From Ancylobacter sonchi (GTDB lineage: Bacteria; Pseudomonadota; Alphaproteobacteria; Rhizobiales; Xanthobacteraceae): 64,000 nucleotides of DNA. Below the pieces are notes generated by a model. That model made no database searches. It saw nothing but the letters and a program-made list of their open reading frames with translations, and had not been told where the DNA came from. The stretch covers positions 248,001 to 312,000 of the forward strand of contig NZ_JAHBGF010000016.1 of the NCBI RefSeq assembly GCF_018390695.1, written 5' to 3'. Within the stretch, counting starts at the first letter, position 1; each line of letters opens with the position of its first letter. The position numbers were made by a program, and so were the translations under genes. Below, in pieces: positions 10,351 to 20,057 of the stretch.

Positions 10351-10781
10351 CGGGTCCCCGCCTCAGGAAACAGGCCGAGCACCGGGCCCGGCACGGCGCC
10401 GATGCCGAGCCGCGCCTCGAAGAAGCGCCGCTCGGCGGCCTCGGCAAAATCGGCACTCACCACACCGGCCTCCTCATAACCGAGCCAGGCGAGCTTACGG
10501 CGCCGCAGCGTCGGCAGCTCCAACGCCACGAACAGGTTCGGCACCAGCAGCACCAGAAGAAAGCTGTCACCGAGTTCGACATTGATATAGGCCGCCAGCA
10601 ACGCGGCCTCGACTGCCGCATAAACCGCGAAAGCCAGCCACAGCCGGTTCGCCAGCAGCACCAGCGGCGCGAAAAATAGCGCCCGCCAGGCGAAGGCCTC
10701 GCGCACCAGCACGACCTGCTCGCTCCAGCCTTCCTCGCCGGGAAGCCCGTCCTCGGGCTCGAACACCGTCCATACCGCCAT
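10347..10781 (-). CDS. DUF2628 small membrane protein in the his operon
   Basis: This 144-residue protein starts 'MAVWTVFEP' and contains a hydrophobic block from about residue 30 to 95 with '[18 protein letters not shown]' and '[16 protein letters not shown]', consistent with two or three membrane passes. The DUF2628 family is repeatedly found between hisB and hisH in Rhizobiales, as here, but its function is unknown. It overlaps hisH by four bases and follows hisB by 16 bases. A direct role in histidine synthesis has not been shown. Confidence 0.85.
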   Translation of the reverse strand: MAVWTVFEPEDGLPGEEGWSEQVVLVREAFAWRALFFAPLVLLANRLWLAFAVYAAVEAALLAAYINVELGDSFLLVLLVPNLFVALELPTLRRRKLAWLGYEEAGVVSADFAEAAERRFFEARLGIGAVPGPVLGLFPEAGTR

Positions 10782-10797
10782 TGCCGGTCCTCCGGGC

Positions 10798-11391
10798 TCA
10801 GCCGCCGAGGCTGCCCTTGGTGGACGGAACCTCGCCCGCCGCCGCCGGATCGATGGCCACCGCCGCCCTCAGCGCCCGCGCCAGCCCCTTGAAGCAGCTC
10901 TCGGCGATGTGGTGCGCATTGGCACCGTACAGCGTCTCGACATGCAGGGTGACGCCGGCATTGATGGCGAAGGCCTGGAAGAACTCGCGCACCAGCTCGG
11001 TGTCGAACTCGCCGATCTTCGCCACCGCGAACTCGGTGCGGAACACCAGGAACGGCCGGCCGGAAATGTCGAGCGCGACGCGCGTCAACGTCTCGTCCAT
11101 CGGAAGGTGCAAGCTGGCATAGCGGGTGATGCCGCGCATGTCGCCCAGCGCCTGGCGCACCGCCTGGCCGAGCGCGATGCCGACATCCTCCACCGTATGG
11201 TGGAAGTCGATATGCGTGTCGCCCTTCGCCGCAATGTCCATGTCGATCCGCGAATGGCGGGCGAGCAGGTCCAGCATGTGGTCGAAAAAGCCCACGCCGG
11301 TCGCAATCGCCGCCTTGCCGGTCCCGTCGAGGTTCACGGCGAGGCGGATATCTGTTTCCTTGGTGGCGCGGGTGATGGACGCCTTACGCAT
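10798..11391 (-). CDS. hisB: Imidazoleglycerol-phosphate dehydratase
   Basis: HisB dehydrates IGP to imidazole acetol phosphate. The 197-residue monofunctional form has the two metal-binding histidine motifs: '[17 protein letters not shown]' with '[10 protein letters not shown]' in the first half, and '[15 protein letters not shown]' in the second. It heads the minus-strand operon hisB-DUF2628-hisH-hisA-hisF-hisE, followed by coaA and alkB. The promoter should lie in the 154 bases before the MFS gene. Confidence 0.96.
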   Translation of the reverse strand: MRKASITRATKETDIRLAVNLDGTGKAAIATGVGFFDHMLDLLARHSRIDMDIAAKGDTHIDFHHTVEDVGIALGQAVRQALGDMRGITRYASLHLPMDETLTRVALDISGRPFLVFRTEFAVAKIGEFDTELVREFFQAFAINAGVTLHVETLYGANAHHIAESCFKGLARALRAAVAIDPAAAGEVPSTKGSLGG

Positions 11392-11545
11392 GATCGGGCT
11401 CCCGAAAGAGCCGGCGTCTTAGCAGCATTGCCACGCGGGCGCCACATAAAGGCGTCCCGGCCCGGCAAGCGGCTGGGCCGGCTCGTGCTTTGCCGTCATC
11501 ATCCTCCGCGCCGTCGGTGCCCGACCCTACCCGAACGGACGATCC

Positions 11546-12745
11546 ATGGATCTCGCCACGTTGCGCGCCCGTGCCCCGCTGTTCCTCGCCGTCTTCATCG
11601 ACATCTTCTCCTTCGGGCTGATGTATCCGCTGATCGTGGCGCTGTTCGGCGGCGGCTGGGTTGCCGAAACCTATGCGCCGGCGACCCGAGACGCCCTGCT
11701 CTCGCTTGCCTTCGCGCTGTTTCCGATCGGCATGTTCTTCGGCGCCTCGCTACTCGGCGACCTGTCCGACGCGCTCGGTCGCCGTCGGACGCTGATGCTC
11801 TGCATGGGCGGGCTCGCCGCCGGCTACGCGCTGATGTGGGCGGCACTTGAGATCGGGCATCTCTGGCTGTTCTTCCTCGGCCGCCTCGCCTGCGGCCTGA
11901 TGGCCGGCACGGCGCCGATCGCCCAGGCCTCGGTGGTCGATGCCGCGCCGGAAGACCAGCGCAGCGCCGCCATGGCGCAGGTCGTGCTCGTCAACACGCT
12001 CGGCATGGTCGCCGGCCCGGCGATCGGCGGCGTGCTCGGCCATTGGGACTTCCGGCTGCCGCTCGGTCTCGCGCTGGCGCTCTGCCTCGTCACGCTGGCG
12101 CTACTGCGCAGCGCGCATTTCGCGAGCGACGAAGCCCGGCGCGTGCTCAAGCTGGACTGGAAGCAGCCCTTCCTGCTGCTGGTGCGCATCGGCGACCGGC
12201 CGGCGATCCTGCTGCCCGGCGCGTCCTTCTTCCTGTTCCAGCTCGGTTTCCTGATCTACTACACCTTCATCCTCGTGGAGATGCAGGGCTCCTACGGCTT
12301 CTCGACCGCCGAGCTCGGCCTGTTCTCCATGGTGATGGGCATTGGCTGCGCCATCTCCTCCGCCTGGGGCTTCAGAACGCTGCGCGCCCGCTTCGCCAGC
12401 GACAAGCCGGTGACGCTGATCGGCCTCGCTCTGTGCGGCCTGTTCGTCGCGGCGAGCGCCTTGCCTATCCCGGCCGCCGGGCAGGTGGCGCTCGCCTTCC
12501 TGTCGACCTTCAGCAATATCTTCGCCTTCATCACGCTGCTAACCGCCATCTCCTCCTCGGTGGACGAAAGCGAGCGCGGCTGGGCGCTCGGCGTCGCCAA
12601 TGCCGAGGTGGCGCTGTCGGTGTTCGTCGCCGGCCTGCTCACCAGCCTGCTCACCCTGTTCTCGAGCGATGTCTTCCTGCTGCTCGGCGGGCTGATCGTG
12701 CTCACCAGCCTCCTCCCCGCCGTGCGGATGCGGGTGGCGGGCTGA
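11546..12745 (+). CDS. MFS exporter of the TetA/drug-resistance type
   Basis: This 399-residue protein has about 12 hydrophobic segments. The loop after TM2 reads '[18 protein letters not shown]', matching the MFS GxLaDrxGrkxxl signature, and TM5 holds '[10 protein letters not shown]', a motif typical of drug antiporters. The substrate cannot be read from sequence; proton-coupled export of a small molecule from the inner membrane is likely. In relatives hisB and hslV are usually direct divergent neighbours, so this gene looks inserted between them. Base composition is like its surroundings. Confidence 0.85.
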   Translation: MDLATLRARAPLFLAVFIDIFSFGLMYPLIVALFGGGWVAETYAPATRDALLSLAFALFPIGMFFGASLLGDLSDALGRRRTLMLCMGGLAAGYALMWAALEIGHLWLFFLGRLACGLMAGTAPIAQASVVDAAPEDQRSAAMAQVVLVNTLGMVAGPAIGGVLGHWDFRLPLGLALALCLVTLALLRSAHFASDEARRVLKLDWKQPFLLLVRIGDRPAILLPGASFFLFQLGFLIYYTFILVEMQGSYGFSTAELGLFSMVMGIGCAISSAWGFRTLRARFASDKPVTLIGLALCGLFVAASALPIPAAGQVALAFLSTFSNIFAFITLLTAISSSVDESERGWALGVANAEVALSVFVAGLLTSLLTLFSSDVFLLLGGLIVLTSLLPAVRMRVAG

Positions 12746-12809
12746 CGCATGCGGCTGGTTGCGAAACGGTGGCTCGTCGCTAAGTAAGAGCTCTGTTTCG
12801 GAGTTCCCC

Positions 12810-13382
12810 ATGCACAGCAGCGGTTTTCCCACCCAGCACGCCCCCGACACCATCTACGGCACCACCATCGTCTCGGTACGCGACGGCACGCGCGTCGCCA
12901 TCGGCGGCGACGGGCAGGTGACGCTCGGGGCGACGGTGATGAAGTCGAACGCCCGCAAGGTACGGCGGCTCGGCAAGGGCGACGTGATCGGCGGTTTCGC
13001 CGGCGCCACCGCCGACGCCTTCACCCTGTTCGAGCGGCTCGAGGCCAAGCTCGAGCAATATCCCGGGCAGTTGCAGCGCGCCGCCGTCGAACTCGCCAAG
13101 GATTGGCGCACCGACCGCTATCTGCGCCGGCTGGAAGCGATGATGATCGTCGCCGACGCCAGGATCACCCTGGTGCTGACCGGTACCGGCGACGTGCTGG
13201 AGCCCCAGCACGGCATCGCCGCCATCGGTTCGGGCGGCAACTATGCCCTGGCGGCCGCCCGCGCGCTGGCCGACAGCGGTCAGGATCCGGAGGCGATCGT
13301 GCGCAAGAGCCTGGAGATCGCCGCCGACATCTGCATCTACACCAACGGCAACCTCACCATCGAGACGCTGGATGTCGCGTGA
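12810..13382 (+). CDS. hslV: HslV, proteolytic subunit of the HslUV protease
   Basis: HslV is a threonine protease that forms a dodecamer capped by HslU. The 190-residue product starts 'MHSSGFPTQ'; a short propeptide ends before the catalytic threonine in '[11 protein letters not shown]'. 'GGDGQVTLG' and '[17 protein letters not shown]' are family motifs. The frame is open further upstream, but that region is the intergenic gap after the MFS gene. hslU follows after about 100 bases. Confidence 0.96.
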   Translation: MHSSGFPTQHAPDTIYGTTIVSVRDGTRVAIGGDGQVTLGATVMKSNARKVRRLGKGDVIGGFAGATADAFTLFERLEAKLEQYPGQLQRAAVELAKDWRTDRYLRRLEAMMIVADARITLVLTGTGDVLEPQHGIAAIGSGGNYALAAARALADSGQDPEAIVRKSLEIAADICIYTNGNLTIETLDVA

Positions 13383-13484
13383 GCCCGGCCCGGCCGGAGC
13401 CTGCGCCATCGTCACAGACATCTGCCCAACACCGTTCGGCGACGCGCTCGCGACGAGACGGACCGCCGAGAGGACCTTGAGCCC

Positions 13485-14795
13485 ATGAACAATTTCTCGC
13501 CCCGCGAAATCGTCTCGGAACTCGACCGCTACATCGTCGGCCAGCACAAGGCCAAGCGGGCGGTGGCCATCGCGCTGCGCAACCGCTGGCGGCGCCAGCA
13601 GCTGCATGGCCAGCTGCGCGAGGAGGTTCTGCCGAAGAACATCCTGATGATCGGCCCGACCGGCGTCGGCAAGACCGAGATCTCCCGCCGCCTCGCCAAG
13701 CTGGCCGGCGCGCCCTTCCTCAAGGTCGAGGCCACCAAGTTCACCGAGGTCGGCTATGTCGGCCGGGATGTCGAACAGATCGCCCGCGACCTGCTGGAGA
13801 TCGGCATCAGTCTGGTGCGCGACGCCAAGCGCAAGGAAGTCGAGGCCAAGGCGCATCTCGCCGCCGAGGAGCGGGTGCTCGACGCGCTGGTCGGGTCGAC
13901 CGCCTCGCCCGGCACCCGCGAGAGCTTCCGCAAGAAGCTGCGCGACGGCCTGCTCGACGACAAGGAAGTCGAGGTCGAGCTGGCTTCCGGCGGCGGGCAG
14001 GGCATGCCGATGTTCGAGATTCCCGGCATGCCGGGCGCGCAGATGGGCGCGATCTCGATCGGCGACATGCTGGGCAAGGCGTTTGGCGGCCGCTCCAAGC
14101 CCCGCCGCGTCACCGTCAAGGACGCGCATCCGCTGCTGCTGTCGGAGGAGGCGGACAAGCTGATCGACCAGGACGCCATCGTGCAGGAAGCGATCCGCTC
14201 GGTCGAGGAGAACGGCATCGTCTTCCTCGACGAGATCGACAAGATCGCCGGTTCCGAGCGGCGCGGCGGCGGCGACGTCTCGCGCGAGGGCGTGCAGCGC
14301 GACCTGCTGCCGCTGATCGAGGGCACCACCGTCTCGACCAAGCACGGGCCGCTGAAGACCGACCACATCCTGTTCATCGCCTCGGGCGCCTTCCACGTCT
14401 CCAAGCCCTCCGACCTCTTGCCGGAGCTGCAGGGCCGCCTGCCGATCCGCGTCGAGCTGGAGCCGCTGTCGCGCGAGGATTTCAAGCGCATCCTCACCGA
14501 GACCGAGGCCAGCCTCGTCAAGCAGTCGGTGGCGCTGATGGACACCGAAGGGGTGACGCTGGACATCACCGAGGACGCGGTGGAAGCCATCGCCGACCTC
14601 GCGGTGGAGGTGAATGCCACGGTGGAGAATATCGGCGCCCGCCGCCTGCAGACGGTGATCGAGCGGGTGCTGGACGATCTGTCCTTCACCGCGCCGGATC
14701 GGGCAGGCGAGACCGTGACGGTCGATGGCCCCTATGTGCGCGAGCGGGTCGCCGACCTCGCCAGCAACACCGATCTCAGCCGTTTCATCCTGTAG
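13485..14795 (+). CDS. hslU: HslU, ATPase subunit of the HslUV protease
   Basis: This AAA+ unfoldase of 436 residues feeds substrates to HslV. It begins '[20 protein letters not shown]', carries Walker A 'GPTGVGKTE' at about residues 57-65, the pore motif 'GYVGRDVE', Walker B '[12 protein letters not shown]', and the sensor-2 arginine in '[10 protein letters not shown]'. It ends 'NTDLSRFIL', the conserved C-terminal tail that docks into HslV. The I-domain lies between the pore motif and Walker B. Confidence 0.97.
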   Translation: MNNFSPREIVSELDRYIVGQHKAKRAVAIALRNRWRRQQLHGQLREEVLPKNILMIGPTGVGKTEISRRLAKLAGAPFLKVEATKFTEVGYVGRDVEQIARDLLEIGISLVRDAKRKEVEAKAHLAAEERVLDALVGSTASPGTRESFRKKLRDGLLDDKEVEVELASGGGQGMPMFEIPGMPGAQMGAISIGDMLGKAFGGRSKPRRVTVKDAHPLLLSEEADKLIDQDAIVQEAIRSVEENGIVFLDEIDKIAGSERRGGGDVSREGVQRDLLPLIEGTTVSTKHGPLKTDHILFIASGAFHVSKPSDLLPELQGRLPIRVELEPLSREDFKRILTETEASLVKQSVALMDTEGVTLDITEDAVEAIADLAVEVNATVENIGARRLQTVIERVLDDLSFTAPDRAGETVTVDGPYVRERVADLASNTDLSRFIL

Positions 14796-14801
14796 AACGG
14801 C

Positions 14802-14817
14802 TGTTTCACGTGAATCC
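14802..14817. promoter_or_regulatory. Imperfect parS-like site after hslU
   Basis: The 16-mer TGTTTCACGTGAATCC differs from the parS consensus at positions 14 and 16. It begins 7 bases after the hslU stop codon, in the short convergent gap with the Xre-type regulator. The intact TTTCACGTGAA core makes weak ParB binding plausible. Confidence 0.45.
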
Positions 14818-14825
14818 GTGAAGGA

Positions 14826-15191
14826 TCAGCCCGGCCGGCTCAGGATCTTGAGCCGGCCGAGCAGCTCGGCGACCGCCTCCTGCGGCAGGGTGGCGATCTC
14901 GCGGGCCAGAACATTGGCGAGCTCGGTCGCCTCCGGCGACAGGCCGGCGGTGTCGACCACCACGCGCGGGTCCGACATCTCGGCCAGCATGCGCAGTGCT
15001 TCCGCCTCGTCCCAGATGACGTTGAAATAGGCCATGATGCGCTGGAGCATCAGCCAGGTCGGCTGGCCGCGCTTGCCGTGCTCCAGCGCTGAGAGGTAGG
15101 CGGCCGAGACGCCGATCTGCTCCGCCATCTGGCTGAGCGTCACGCCGCGCTCCGCCCGCATCTCGCGCATGCGCCGGCCGAACGGGGTCAA
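14826..15191 (-). CDS. Xre-family helix-turn-helix regulator
   Basis: The N-terminal HTH reads 'RGVTLSQMAEQIGVSAAYLSALE' followed by 'HGKRGQPTW', a standard Cro/C1-type DNA-binding domain. The remainder, 'LQRIMAYFNVIWDEAEAL', matches a Rhizobiales regulator group. The start is inferred to be a TTG at 15191 that overlaps the stop of smr (CGTTGA) behind a GGGAGG site 8 bases upstream, giving 121 residues 'MTPFGRRMREM'. It is translationally coupled to smr at the end of a four-gene minus operon. Its target genes are unknown. Confidence 0.88.
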   Translation of the reverse strand: MTPFGRRMREMRAERGVTLSQMAEQIGVSAAYLSALEHGKRGQPTWLMLQRIMAYFNVIWDEAEALRMLAEMSDPRVVVDTAGLSPEATELANVLAREIATLPQEAVAELLGRLKILSRPG

Positions 15192-15808
15192 CGCGGCACC
15201 TCCCGTACCCGACGCAGGCGCACATAGAGCGCGCCCTCGCCGCCATGGCCGCGACCGGCGGTCTCGAAGCCGATGACGACATGGCGCAGCGCCGGCTCGG
15301 CCAGCCATTGCGGCACCAGCCGGCGCAGCACGCCGCGCTCGCCTTCGCCGAACAGCGACGCTGCCCTGCCGACAGCCGGGCCACCTCCCTTGCCGGTGAT
15401 CACCAGCACCACCGCGAGGCCCTGTCCCTGCGCCGAACGCAGGAAGGCGCCGAGCCGGTGATGCGCCGCCGCCTGCGTCAGGCCGTGCAGGTCCAGGCGG
15501 GCATCCACCTCGGCGCCGCGCGTCAGCCGCCGCCGCAGCTTCGGCTCCAACGGTGCCAACGGGGGAGGAGCGGGCGGACGCGGTGGCGATACGGGCTTAG
15601 GTAGCGCCGTCGCGACGGGTTTTTCCTTCGGCGCCGCCTCTTCGGCGACCAATTCGGCGAAGCCCGGCTCGGGTCGCGGCATCGCCGGCGGCTCCGGGCG
15701 CAGCCGCCTCACCGAGCGGGTGACCTGCTCCCACAATGCGCGCTCCTCGGCAGCCAATCCCCGCCGGCGGCGGGAGGTGCGGGGAGGCTGGTCGTCCTTG
15801 TCGCTCAT
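15188..15808 (-). CDS. Smr/MutS-domain protein
   Basis: This 206-residue protein has a low-complexity proline- and alanine-rich N-terminal half and a C-terminal Smr domain (about residues 100-205). The domain shows the two diagnostic motifs, 'ARLDLHGLTQ' and 'VLVITGKGGG', with 'LYVRLRRVRE' at the end. Smr domains can nick or bind nucleic acids; the cellular role of this short form in Alphaproteobacteria is unclear. Its ATG overlaps the mltA stop and its stop overlaps the next start, so it belongs to the mltA operon. Confidence 0.9.
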   Translation of the reverse strand: MSDKDDQPPRTSRRRRGLAAEERALWEQVTRSVRRLRPEPPAMPRPEPGFAELVAEEAAPKEKPVATALPKPVSPPRPPAPPPLAPLEPKLRRRLTRGAEVDARLDLHGLTQAAAHHRLGAFLRSAQGQGLAVVLVITGKGGGPAVGRAASLFGEGERGVLRRLVPQWLAEPALRHVVIGFETAGRGHGGEGALYVRLRRVREVPR

Positions 15809-17064
15809 TGCCCGTCGATCCCCGGCGGACGGCGGGACGGGCGCGGCGCCGGATGCGGGCGGAACGGATCGACCGAACGAGGAACCAGCACGGCGAAGTT
15901 GCCGGGGTCCTTGATGCGGCCGGCTATCGAACCGGCCTCGGCGCCGGCGCCGAAGAAGATGTCGGCGCGCGCCGGGCCCACGATCGCCGAGCCGGTGTCC
16001 TGCGCAATGGTCAACCGGCGGAACGGCTGCGACGCGCCGTCCGCGCCCAGCGGTAGCTGGGCATCGAGGAAGATCGGCGTCCCGTAGACATGGATGCGCT
16101 TGTCGACGGCGATGGAGCGCTCGGCCACCAGCGGCAACCCCTGCGCGCCGACGGCGCCATCGCTGTCCGACAATTGGTCGGCGATGCGGAAGAAGACATA
16201 GGAATGGTTCTCGCGCATCAGCGCCTTTCCCTCCTCGGGATGCGCGGCGATATAGGCGCGAATGGCGTCCATCGACATCTTTTCCCGCGGAACGATGCCT
16301 TTCTCCACCAGAATGCGACCGACAGGCGTGTAAGGCTGGCCGTTATGGCCGTCATAGTTCAGCCGCAGCAGCCGTCCGTCCGGCAGCCGGACCCGCACCG
16401 AGCCCTGGATCGCGGCGAAGAAGGCATCGGCGGGATCGCGGATGAAGGCGACCTCCAGCCCCTTCCCGGCCAACGCGCCGTCGTCGATGGCGGCGCGGTC
16501 GTAATAGGGCACGCGGACGCCGTTCTCCTCGCGAAACGCCTTGCCACGATTGGCCGGCACGCCGTCCTGCGAGGGGATTTCCAGGATCAGGTCGGGCGGC
16601 CGGCGGTAAAGCGGCGTCGCATAGTCGTCGGTGCGGGTCCGCGAGCCGGCGACCTCCGGTTCATAATAGCCGGTGAGGAAGCCCTGATCGCTGGTAAGCG
16701 GGGCGACGCGCAGCGGCCGGAACTCCCGCTCGAAGAAGGCGCGTGCCCTCGCCTCACTCAGCCGCGCGGGCAGACGCGCTGCCTGTCGGCAGGTGCGTTT
16801 CAGCGCGGTAAAGACCGGGCGCGCGGGATCGACGAGATCGGAGCCGGAGCGGATCTTGCCGCAGCTACGCCGGAAGGCGGCGAGCGCCGCGCGCGGATCG
16901 TCCTCCCGCCAGCCGGGCAGATCGGCAAACGCCAGCGGCTCCACCGCCGCATCGGCGAAGAGCGGCGGCGCCGGGGACGGCACGGCCCTGGCCTGCACCG
17001 CCGGCGAAACGAGGATCAGTCCGGCCGCGAGCAGGGGCCGCAGGATGGGGGCGAGCGCTAGCAC
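15805..17064 (-). CDS. mltA: MltA, membrane-bound lytic murein transglycosylase A
   Basis: MltA cleaves peptidoglycan glycan strands to give 1,6-anhydro ends in the periplasm. The 419-residue product starts with GTG and has an N-terminal hydrophobic export signal 'PILRPLLAAGLILVSPA'. The MltA domain includes 'TGYYEPEVAGS' and 'IQGSVRVRLPDG'. The C-terminal 3D domain has 'QDTGSAIVGPARADIFFG', containing the catalytic aspartate region. No lipobox cysteine is evident, so it may be soluble or held by an uncleaved signal. It follows the Tim44-like gene by 12 bases. Confidence 0.93.
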   Translation of the reverse strand: MLALAPILRPLLAAGLILVSPAVQARAVPSPAPPLFADAAVEPLAFADLPGWREDDPRAALAAFRRSCGKIRSGSDLVDPARPVFTALKRTCRQAARLPARLSEARARAFFEREFRPLRVAPLTSDQGFLTGYYEPEVAGSRTRTDDYATPLYRRPPDLILEIPSQDGVPANRGKAFREENGVRVPYYDRAAIDDGALAGKGLEVAFIRDPADAFFAAIQGSVRVRLPDGRLLRLNYDGHNGQPYTPVGRILVEKGIVPREKMSMDAIRAYIAAHPEEGKALMRENHSYVFFRIADQLSDSDGAVGAQGLPLVAERSIAVDKRIHVYGTPIFLDAQLPLGADGASQPFRRLTIAQDTGSAIVGPARADIFFGAGAEAGSIAGRIKDPGNFAVLVPRSVDPFRPHPAPRPSRRPPGIDGQ

Positions 17065-17076
17065 CCGGCCAGCGTA

Positions 17077-17814
17077 TCAGGAAGCCGCCTCGGTCGCGAC
17101 GAGCTTCCAGTTGGGATCGCGGGCGCCGAGATCGCGGGAGAAGGTCCACACATCGGTGACATCCGCCACCAGTTCCGGATCGCCATCAACCACCTGGCCG
17201 TTGCGGTCGCGCGTTACCGAGATCAGCTGCGACAGGAAGCGCACGGTGATCTGCGCCGTGCGGCCCTTCACCGACGCTTCGGTGACATCCGCCTTCTCGA
17301 TGCCGACGAAGCGGGTCTCCATCTTCTCGCCGCGCGTCTCGCGCTCGGTGATGGCGGCGGCGAAGCCGTCGAACACGTCGCGGGCCAGCAGGTCCTTCAG
17401 CGAGGCGCGGTCTCCCTCGGCGAAGGCAACGACGATCATCTCATAGGCGGCACGCGCGCCGGTGAGGAAGTGCTTGGCGTCGAAGCCGCGATCCTGGGCG
17501 GCGATGGCATCAAGGCCGTTGGCCACCGCCGAGCCGATCTCGGCGACACCCGCCCAGCGCTGCGGCGCCGGCTCGGATTCGTCGACCGGTTCCACCGGGG
17601 CAGGAGGGACGGCCTGCTCGCCGTTGCGATCCGGAAAATTGATGATCTTGTCCGCGCCGGACTCGCTGCCGACGGGCGCCTTGGCGGCGTCGCGCCGCGA
17701 ATAGGGATCATAAGGAGGGCGCTCGCGGCCGGTCCGCTGACCGAGCACGCTGCGCAGCCGGATGAAAATGAACACGGCCAGCGCCAGGAATATGATCGTA
17801 TAAATATCGAACAC
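17077..17814 (-). CDS. Tim44/TimA-family membrane-anchored protein
   Basis: The protein begins with one transmembrane helix, 'IYTIIFLALAVFIFIRLRSV', then a charged linker and a Tim44-like domain (about residues 110-245). Bacterial TimA proteins of this type are inner-membrane anchored, with the Tim44-like domain on the cytoplasmic side. The chosen start is a GTG giving 'MFDIYTI' and 245 residues, as in relatives; an upstream ATG at 17871 would add 19 residues. It heads the operon with mltA, smr and the Xre regulator, so a cell-envelope role is likely. Confidence 0.88.
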   Translation of the reverse strand: MFDIYTIIFLALAVFIFIRLRSVLGQRTGRERPPYDPYSRRDAAKAPVGSESGADKIINFPDRNGEQAVPPAPVEPVDESEPAPQRWAGVAEIGSAVANGLDAIAAQDRGFDAKHFLTGARAAYEMIVVAFAEGDRASLKDLLARDVFDGFAAAITERETRGEKMETRFVGIEKADVTEASVKGRTAQITVRFLSQLISVTRDRNGQVVDGDPELVADVTDVWTFSRDLGARDPNWKLVATEAAS

Positions 17815-18212
17815 TTCGCTTTTCGCCGTTGTCGTCGCCCCCGGGGCGACCGGAAGCGAGGGGTGTGTCACGCCGCCGCCCGGTCCAATCCGGGAAGACG
17901 CCTTCCATGCTATTTACGTCGTTCTGGCGATTTCGCCAGTCTCCCCGCATCACGGGTTGACCCAACGACACCATCTTGCCGGTTCGTCCTTATCCGACAA
18001 TTCGATGAATGAGTAGAGCACGACCGTTCCATGCGGCAAAGCCGCGCCGGCGGCGGCGGGCTCCGGGCCGCCTCGCGGAGCCGCCTTGTGAGCGGGGGGC
18101 AACCGTGTTAGCCACTCTCGCCCTTCAAGCCCTGCCGTCGGCACAAATGCCGGCGCCGCAGCGCATCCCGCCGACGCGAGGCGCCGCCGGACGGTGGCGC
18201 ACGGAGATCATA
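17815..18212. promoter_or_regulatory. Divergent control region between timA and secB, with a perfect inverted repeat
   Basis: This 398-base gap separates two divergent operons and should hold both promoters. Bases 17924-17939 form CTGGCGA-TT-TCGCCAG, a 7-base inverted repeat with a 2-base centre, which is suitable as an operator. An fxsA gene, often found here in relatives, is not seen. secB has an ACGGAG ribosome site just before its ATG. No other coding sequence is supported. Confidence 0.4.
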
Positions 18213-18677
18213 ATGGCCGAGAACGACGCGACCCCCGCCATGCCCACGCTGCATGTGCTGACCCAGTACATCAAGGATCTCTCCTTCGAGAATCCCGGCG
18301 CGCCCGAATCGCTGGCGCCGCAGGGTCAGCCGCAGATTGGCATTCAGATCGGCGTGAACGCCCGCCCCGTCCGTGAGGGCGAGTACGAGGTCGAGCTGAA
18401 GATCGAGGTGAAGGCCGAGATCCAGAACAAGACGCTGTTCGCGCTGGAGCTGCTCTATGCCGGCGTGTTCCGCGCCCAGAACGTGGCGCAGGAGACCGTG
18501 CATCCCTTCGTTATGATCGAATGCCCGCGCATGCTGTTCCCGTTCGCGCGCCAGATCGTCGCCGACACCGTGCGCAATGGCGGCTTCCCGCCGCTGATGA
18601 TCGATCCGGTCGACTTCGTGACGCTCTATCGCCAGCGCATGGCGAAGACCCCGCCGAGCAACGTGCTCGCCTCCTGA
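18213..18677 (+). CDS. secB: SecB, protein-export chaperone
   Basis: SecB holds preproteins unfolded in the cytoplasm and delivers them to SecA. The 154-residue product starts '[11 protein letters not shown]' and shows the conserved first strand '[17 protein letters not shown]', the '[12 protein letters not shown]' strand, and '[27 protein letters not shown]', the signature of the tetramer interface and SecA-binding face. It is convergent with dnaQ, with a small GC hairpin at 18694-18706 between them. Confidence 0.96.
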   Translation: MAENDATPAMPTLHVLTQYIKDLSFENPGAPESLAPQGQPQIGIQIGVNARPVREGEYEVELKIEVKAEIQNKTLFALELLYAGVFRAQNVAQETVHPFVMIECPRMLFPFARQIVADTVRNGGFPPLMIDPVDFVTLYRQRMAKTPPSNVLAS

Positions 18678-18712
18678 CGAGACCCGTCGCGTCGCCGCCT
18701 TGCGGCAGCGGA

Positions 18713-19432
18713 TCAGCCCGGCTGGTCCGCTTGCGGTGCGGCGACGTAGTCGGTCCAGATCGCTGCATCGCCGAGCGTGCGCACGAACGCCGCATGGGCG
18801 GCTATCTCCGCTTCCGACAGGCGCGGAGCCAAAGGCGCCGTCCGGGTGAGCACGACCAGCTCCAGCCCTTCCGCCGTCGTTTCCGTGGTCGTCTCGGCCA
18901 CGGTGAGGCCCAGCGCCGTCTGGCGCCCGCCGGCCAGCTCGGCATAGACGTCCGCCAGCAATTCGGAATCGAGCAGCGCGCCGTGCTTGGTGCGGCGCGA
19001 GCCATCGATGCCGTAGCGCGCCATCAGGTCGTCGAGGCGGTTCGAGGCGCCGGGATGGCGCCGGCGCGCCATGGCGAGCGTGTCGATCACCCGGTCGAAG
19101 GTCAGCGGCGGCCGACCGGTTCGCGACAGCTCGGCATTGATGAAGCCGATATCAAACGAGGCGTTGTGGATCACCAGCGGCGCATCGCCGATGAAGGCGA
19201 GGAAATCGTCGACGACCTGCGCGAATAGCGGCTTGTCGGACAGGAACTCCGCCGACAGCCCGTGCACGTTGAACGCCTCGACCGGCATGTCGCGCTCGGG
19301 ATTGATGTAGACGTGGAAATTCTGCCCGGTCGGGATGCGGTTGAAGATCTCGACGCAGCCGATTTCCACCAGCCGGTCGCCGCGCAGCGGATCGAGGCCA
19401 GTGGTTTCGGTATCGAGTACGATCTCGCGCAT
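18713..19432 (-). CDS. dnaQ: DNA polymerase III epsilon subunit, 3'-5' proofreading exonuclease
   Basis: The 239-residue protein has the DEDDh exonuclease motifs: ExoI 'VLDTETTGLDP', ExoII 'VIHNASFDIGFIN', and ExoIII 'HGALLDSELLADVY' with the catalytic histidine. 'VHGLSAEFL' is typical of DnaQ. A GGAG site lies 7 bases before the ATG. It lies 4 bases downstream of coaE and is probably translated from the same transcript as ppsR-maf-aroE-coaE. Confidence 0.96.
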   Translation of the reverse strand: MREIVLDTETTGLDPLRGDRLVEIGCVEIFNRIPTGQNFHVYINPERDMPVEAFNVHGLSAEFLSDKPLFAQVVDDFLAFIGDAPLVIHNASFDIGFINAELSRTGRPPLTFDRVIDTLAMARRRHPGASNRLDDLMARYGIDGSRRTKHGALLDSELLADVYAELAGGRQTALGLTVAETTTETTAEGLELVVLTRTAPLAPRLSEAEIAAHAAFVRTLGDAAIWTDYVAAPQADQPG

Positions 19433-19436
19433 CGCA

Positions 19437-20057
19437 TCACTCCTGTGTGGCAGTCAGTTGGCGAACCAGTTCGGCGACGGCGGCACGGGCCGCCTCGATG
19501 CCGCTGCCGGTGTCGATGAGGTAGTCGGCGCGCCGCCGCTTTTCCGAATCGGGAATCTGCTTGGCGAGAATCGCCTGGAATTTCTCTTCCGTCATGCCCG
19601 GCCGGGCCAGAACCCGCGCGCGCTGCACAGAATGCGGCGCCGAGACCACCGCCACCGCATCGACGCGCGCCTCGGCGCCGGTCTCGTAGAGCAGTGGAAT
19701 GTCGAGCACCGCCAGCGCGGCCTCGTCGAGGCGCGCCTTTTCGAGGAAGGCCTGTTCGCGCCGGCGCACCAGCGGATGCACGATGGCCTCGAGCCGCTTC
19801 ATCGCCTCGGCATCGTGCAGCACGCGGGCGCCGAGCCTCGCCCGGTCGACATGCCCGTCGACCGTAACGCCAGGAAACGCGGCTTCCACCGGCTCCACGC
19901 CCTCATGGGCATAGATGTCGTGCACGGCGGCGTCGGCGTCATGGACGGACACGCCAAGCTCGCGGAACAGGCCGGCGGTGGTCGACTTGCCCATGCCGAT
20001 CGAACCGGTCAGCCCGAGCCGGAACGGCCGGTGCCTCCCGATCTTCGTCGACGTCAC
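19437..20057 (-). CDS. coaE: Dephospho-CoA kinase
   Basis: CoaE phosphorylates dephospho-CoA in the last step of coenzyme A synthesis. The 206-residue product has the P-loop '[11 protein letters not shown]', the '[11 protein letters not shown]' substrate segment, and the lid region with '[24 protein letters not shown]'. The start is a GTG overlapping the aroE stop (GTGA). Its neighbours dnaQ and aroE are the standard alphaproteobacterial ones. Confidence 0.95.
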   Translation of the reverse strand: MTSTKIGRHRPFRLGLTGSIGMGKSTTAGLFRELGVSVHDADAAVHDIYAHEGVEPVEAAFPGVTVDGHVDRARLGARVLHDAEAMKRLEAIVHPLVRRREQAFLEKARLDEAALAVLDIPLLYETGAEARVDAVAVVSAPHSVQRARVLARPGMTEEKFQAILAKQIPDSEKRRRADYLIDTGSGIEAARAAVAELVRQLTATQE

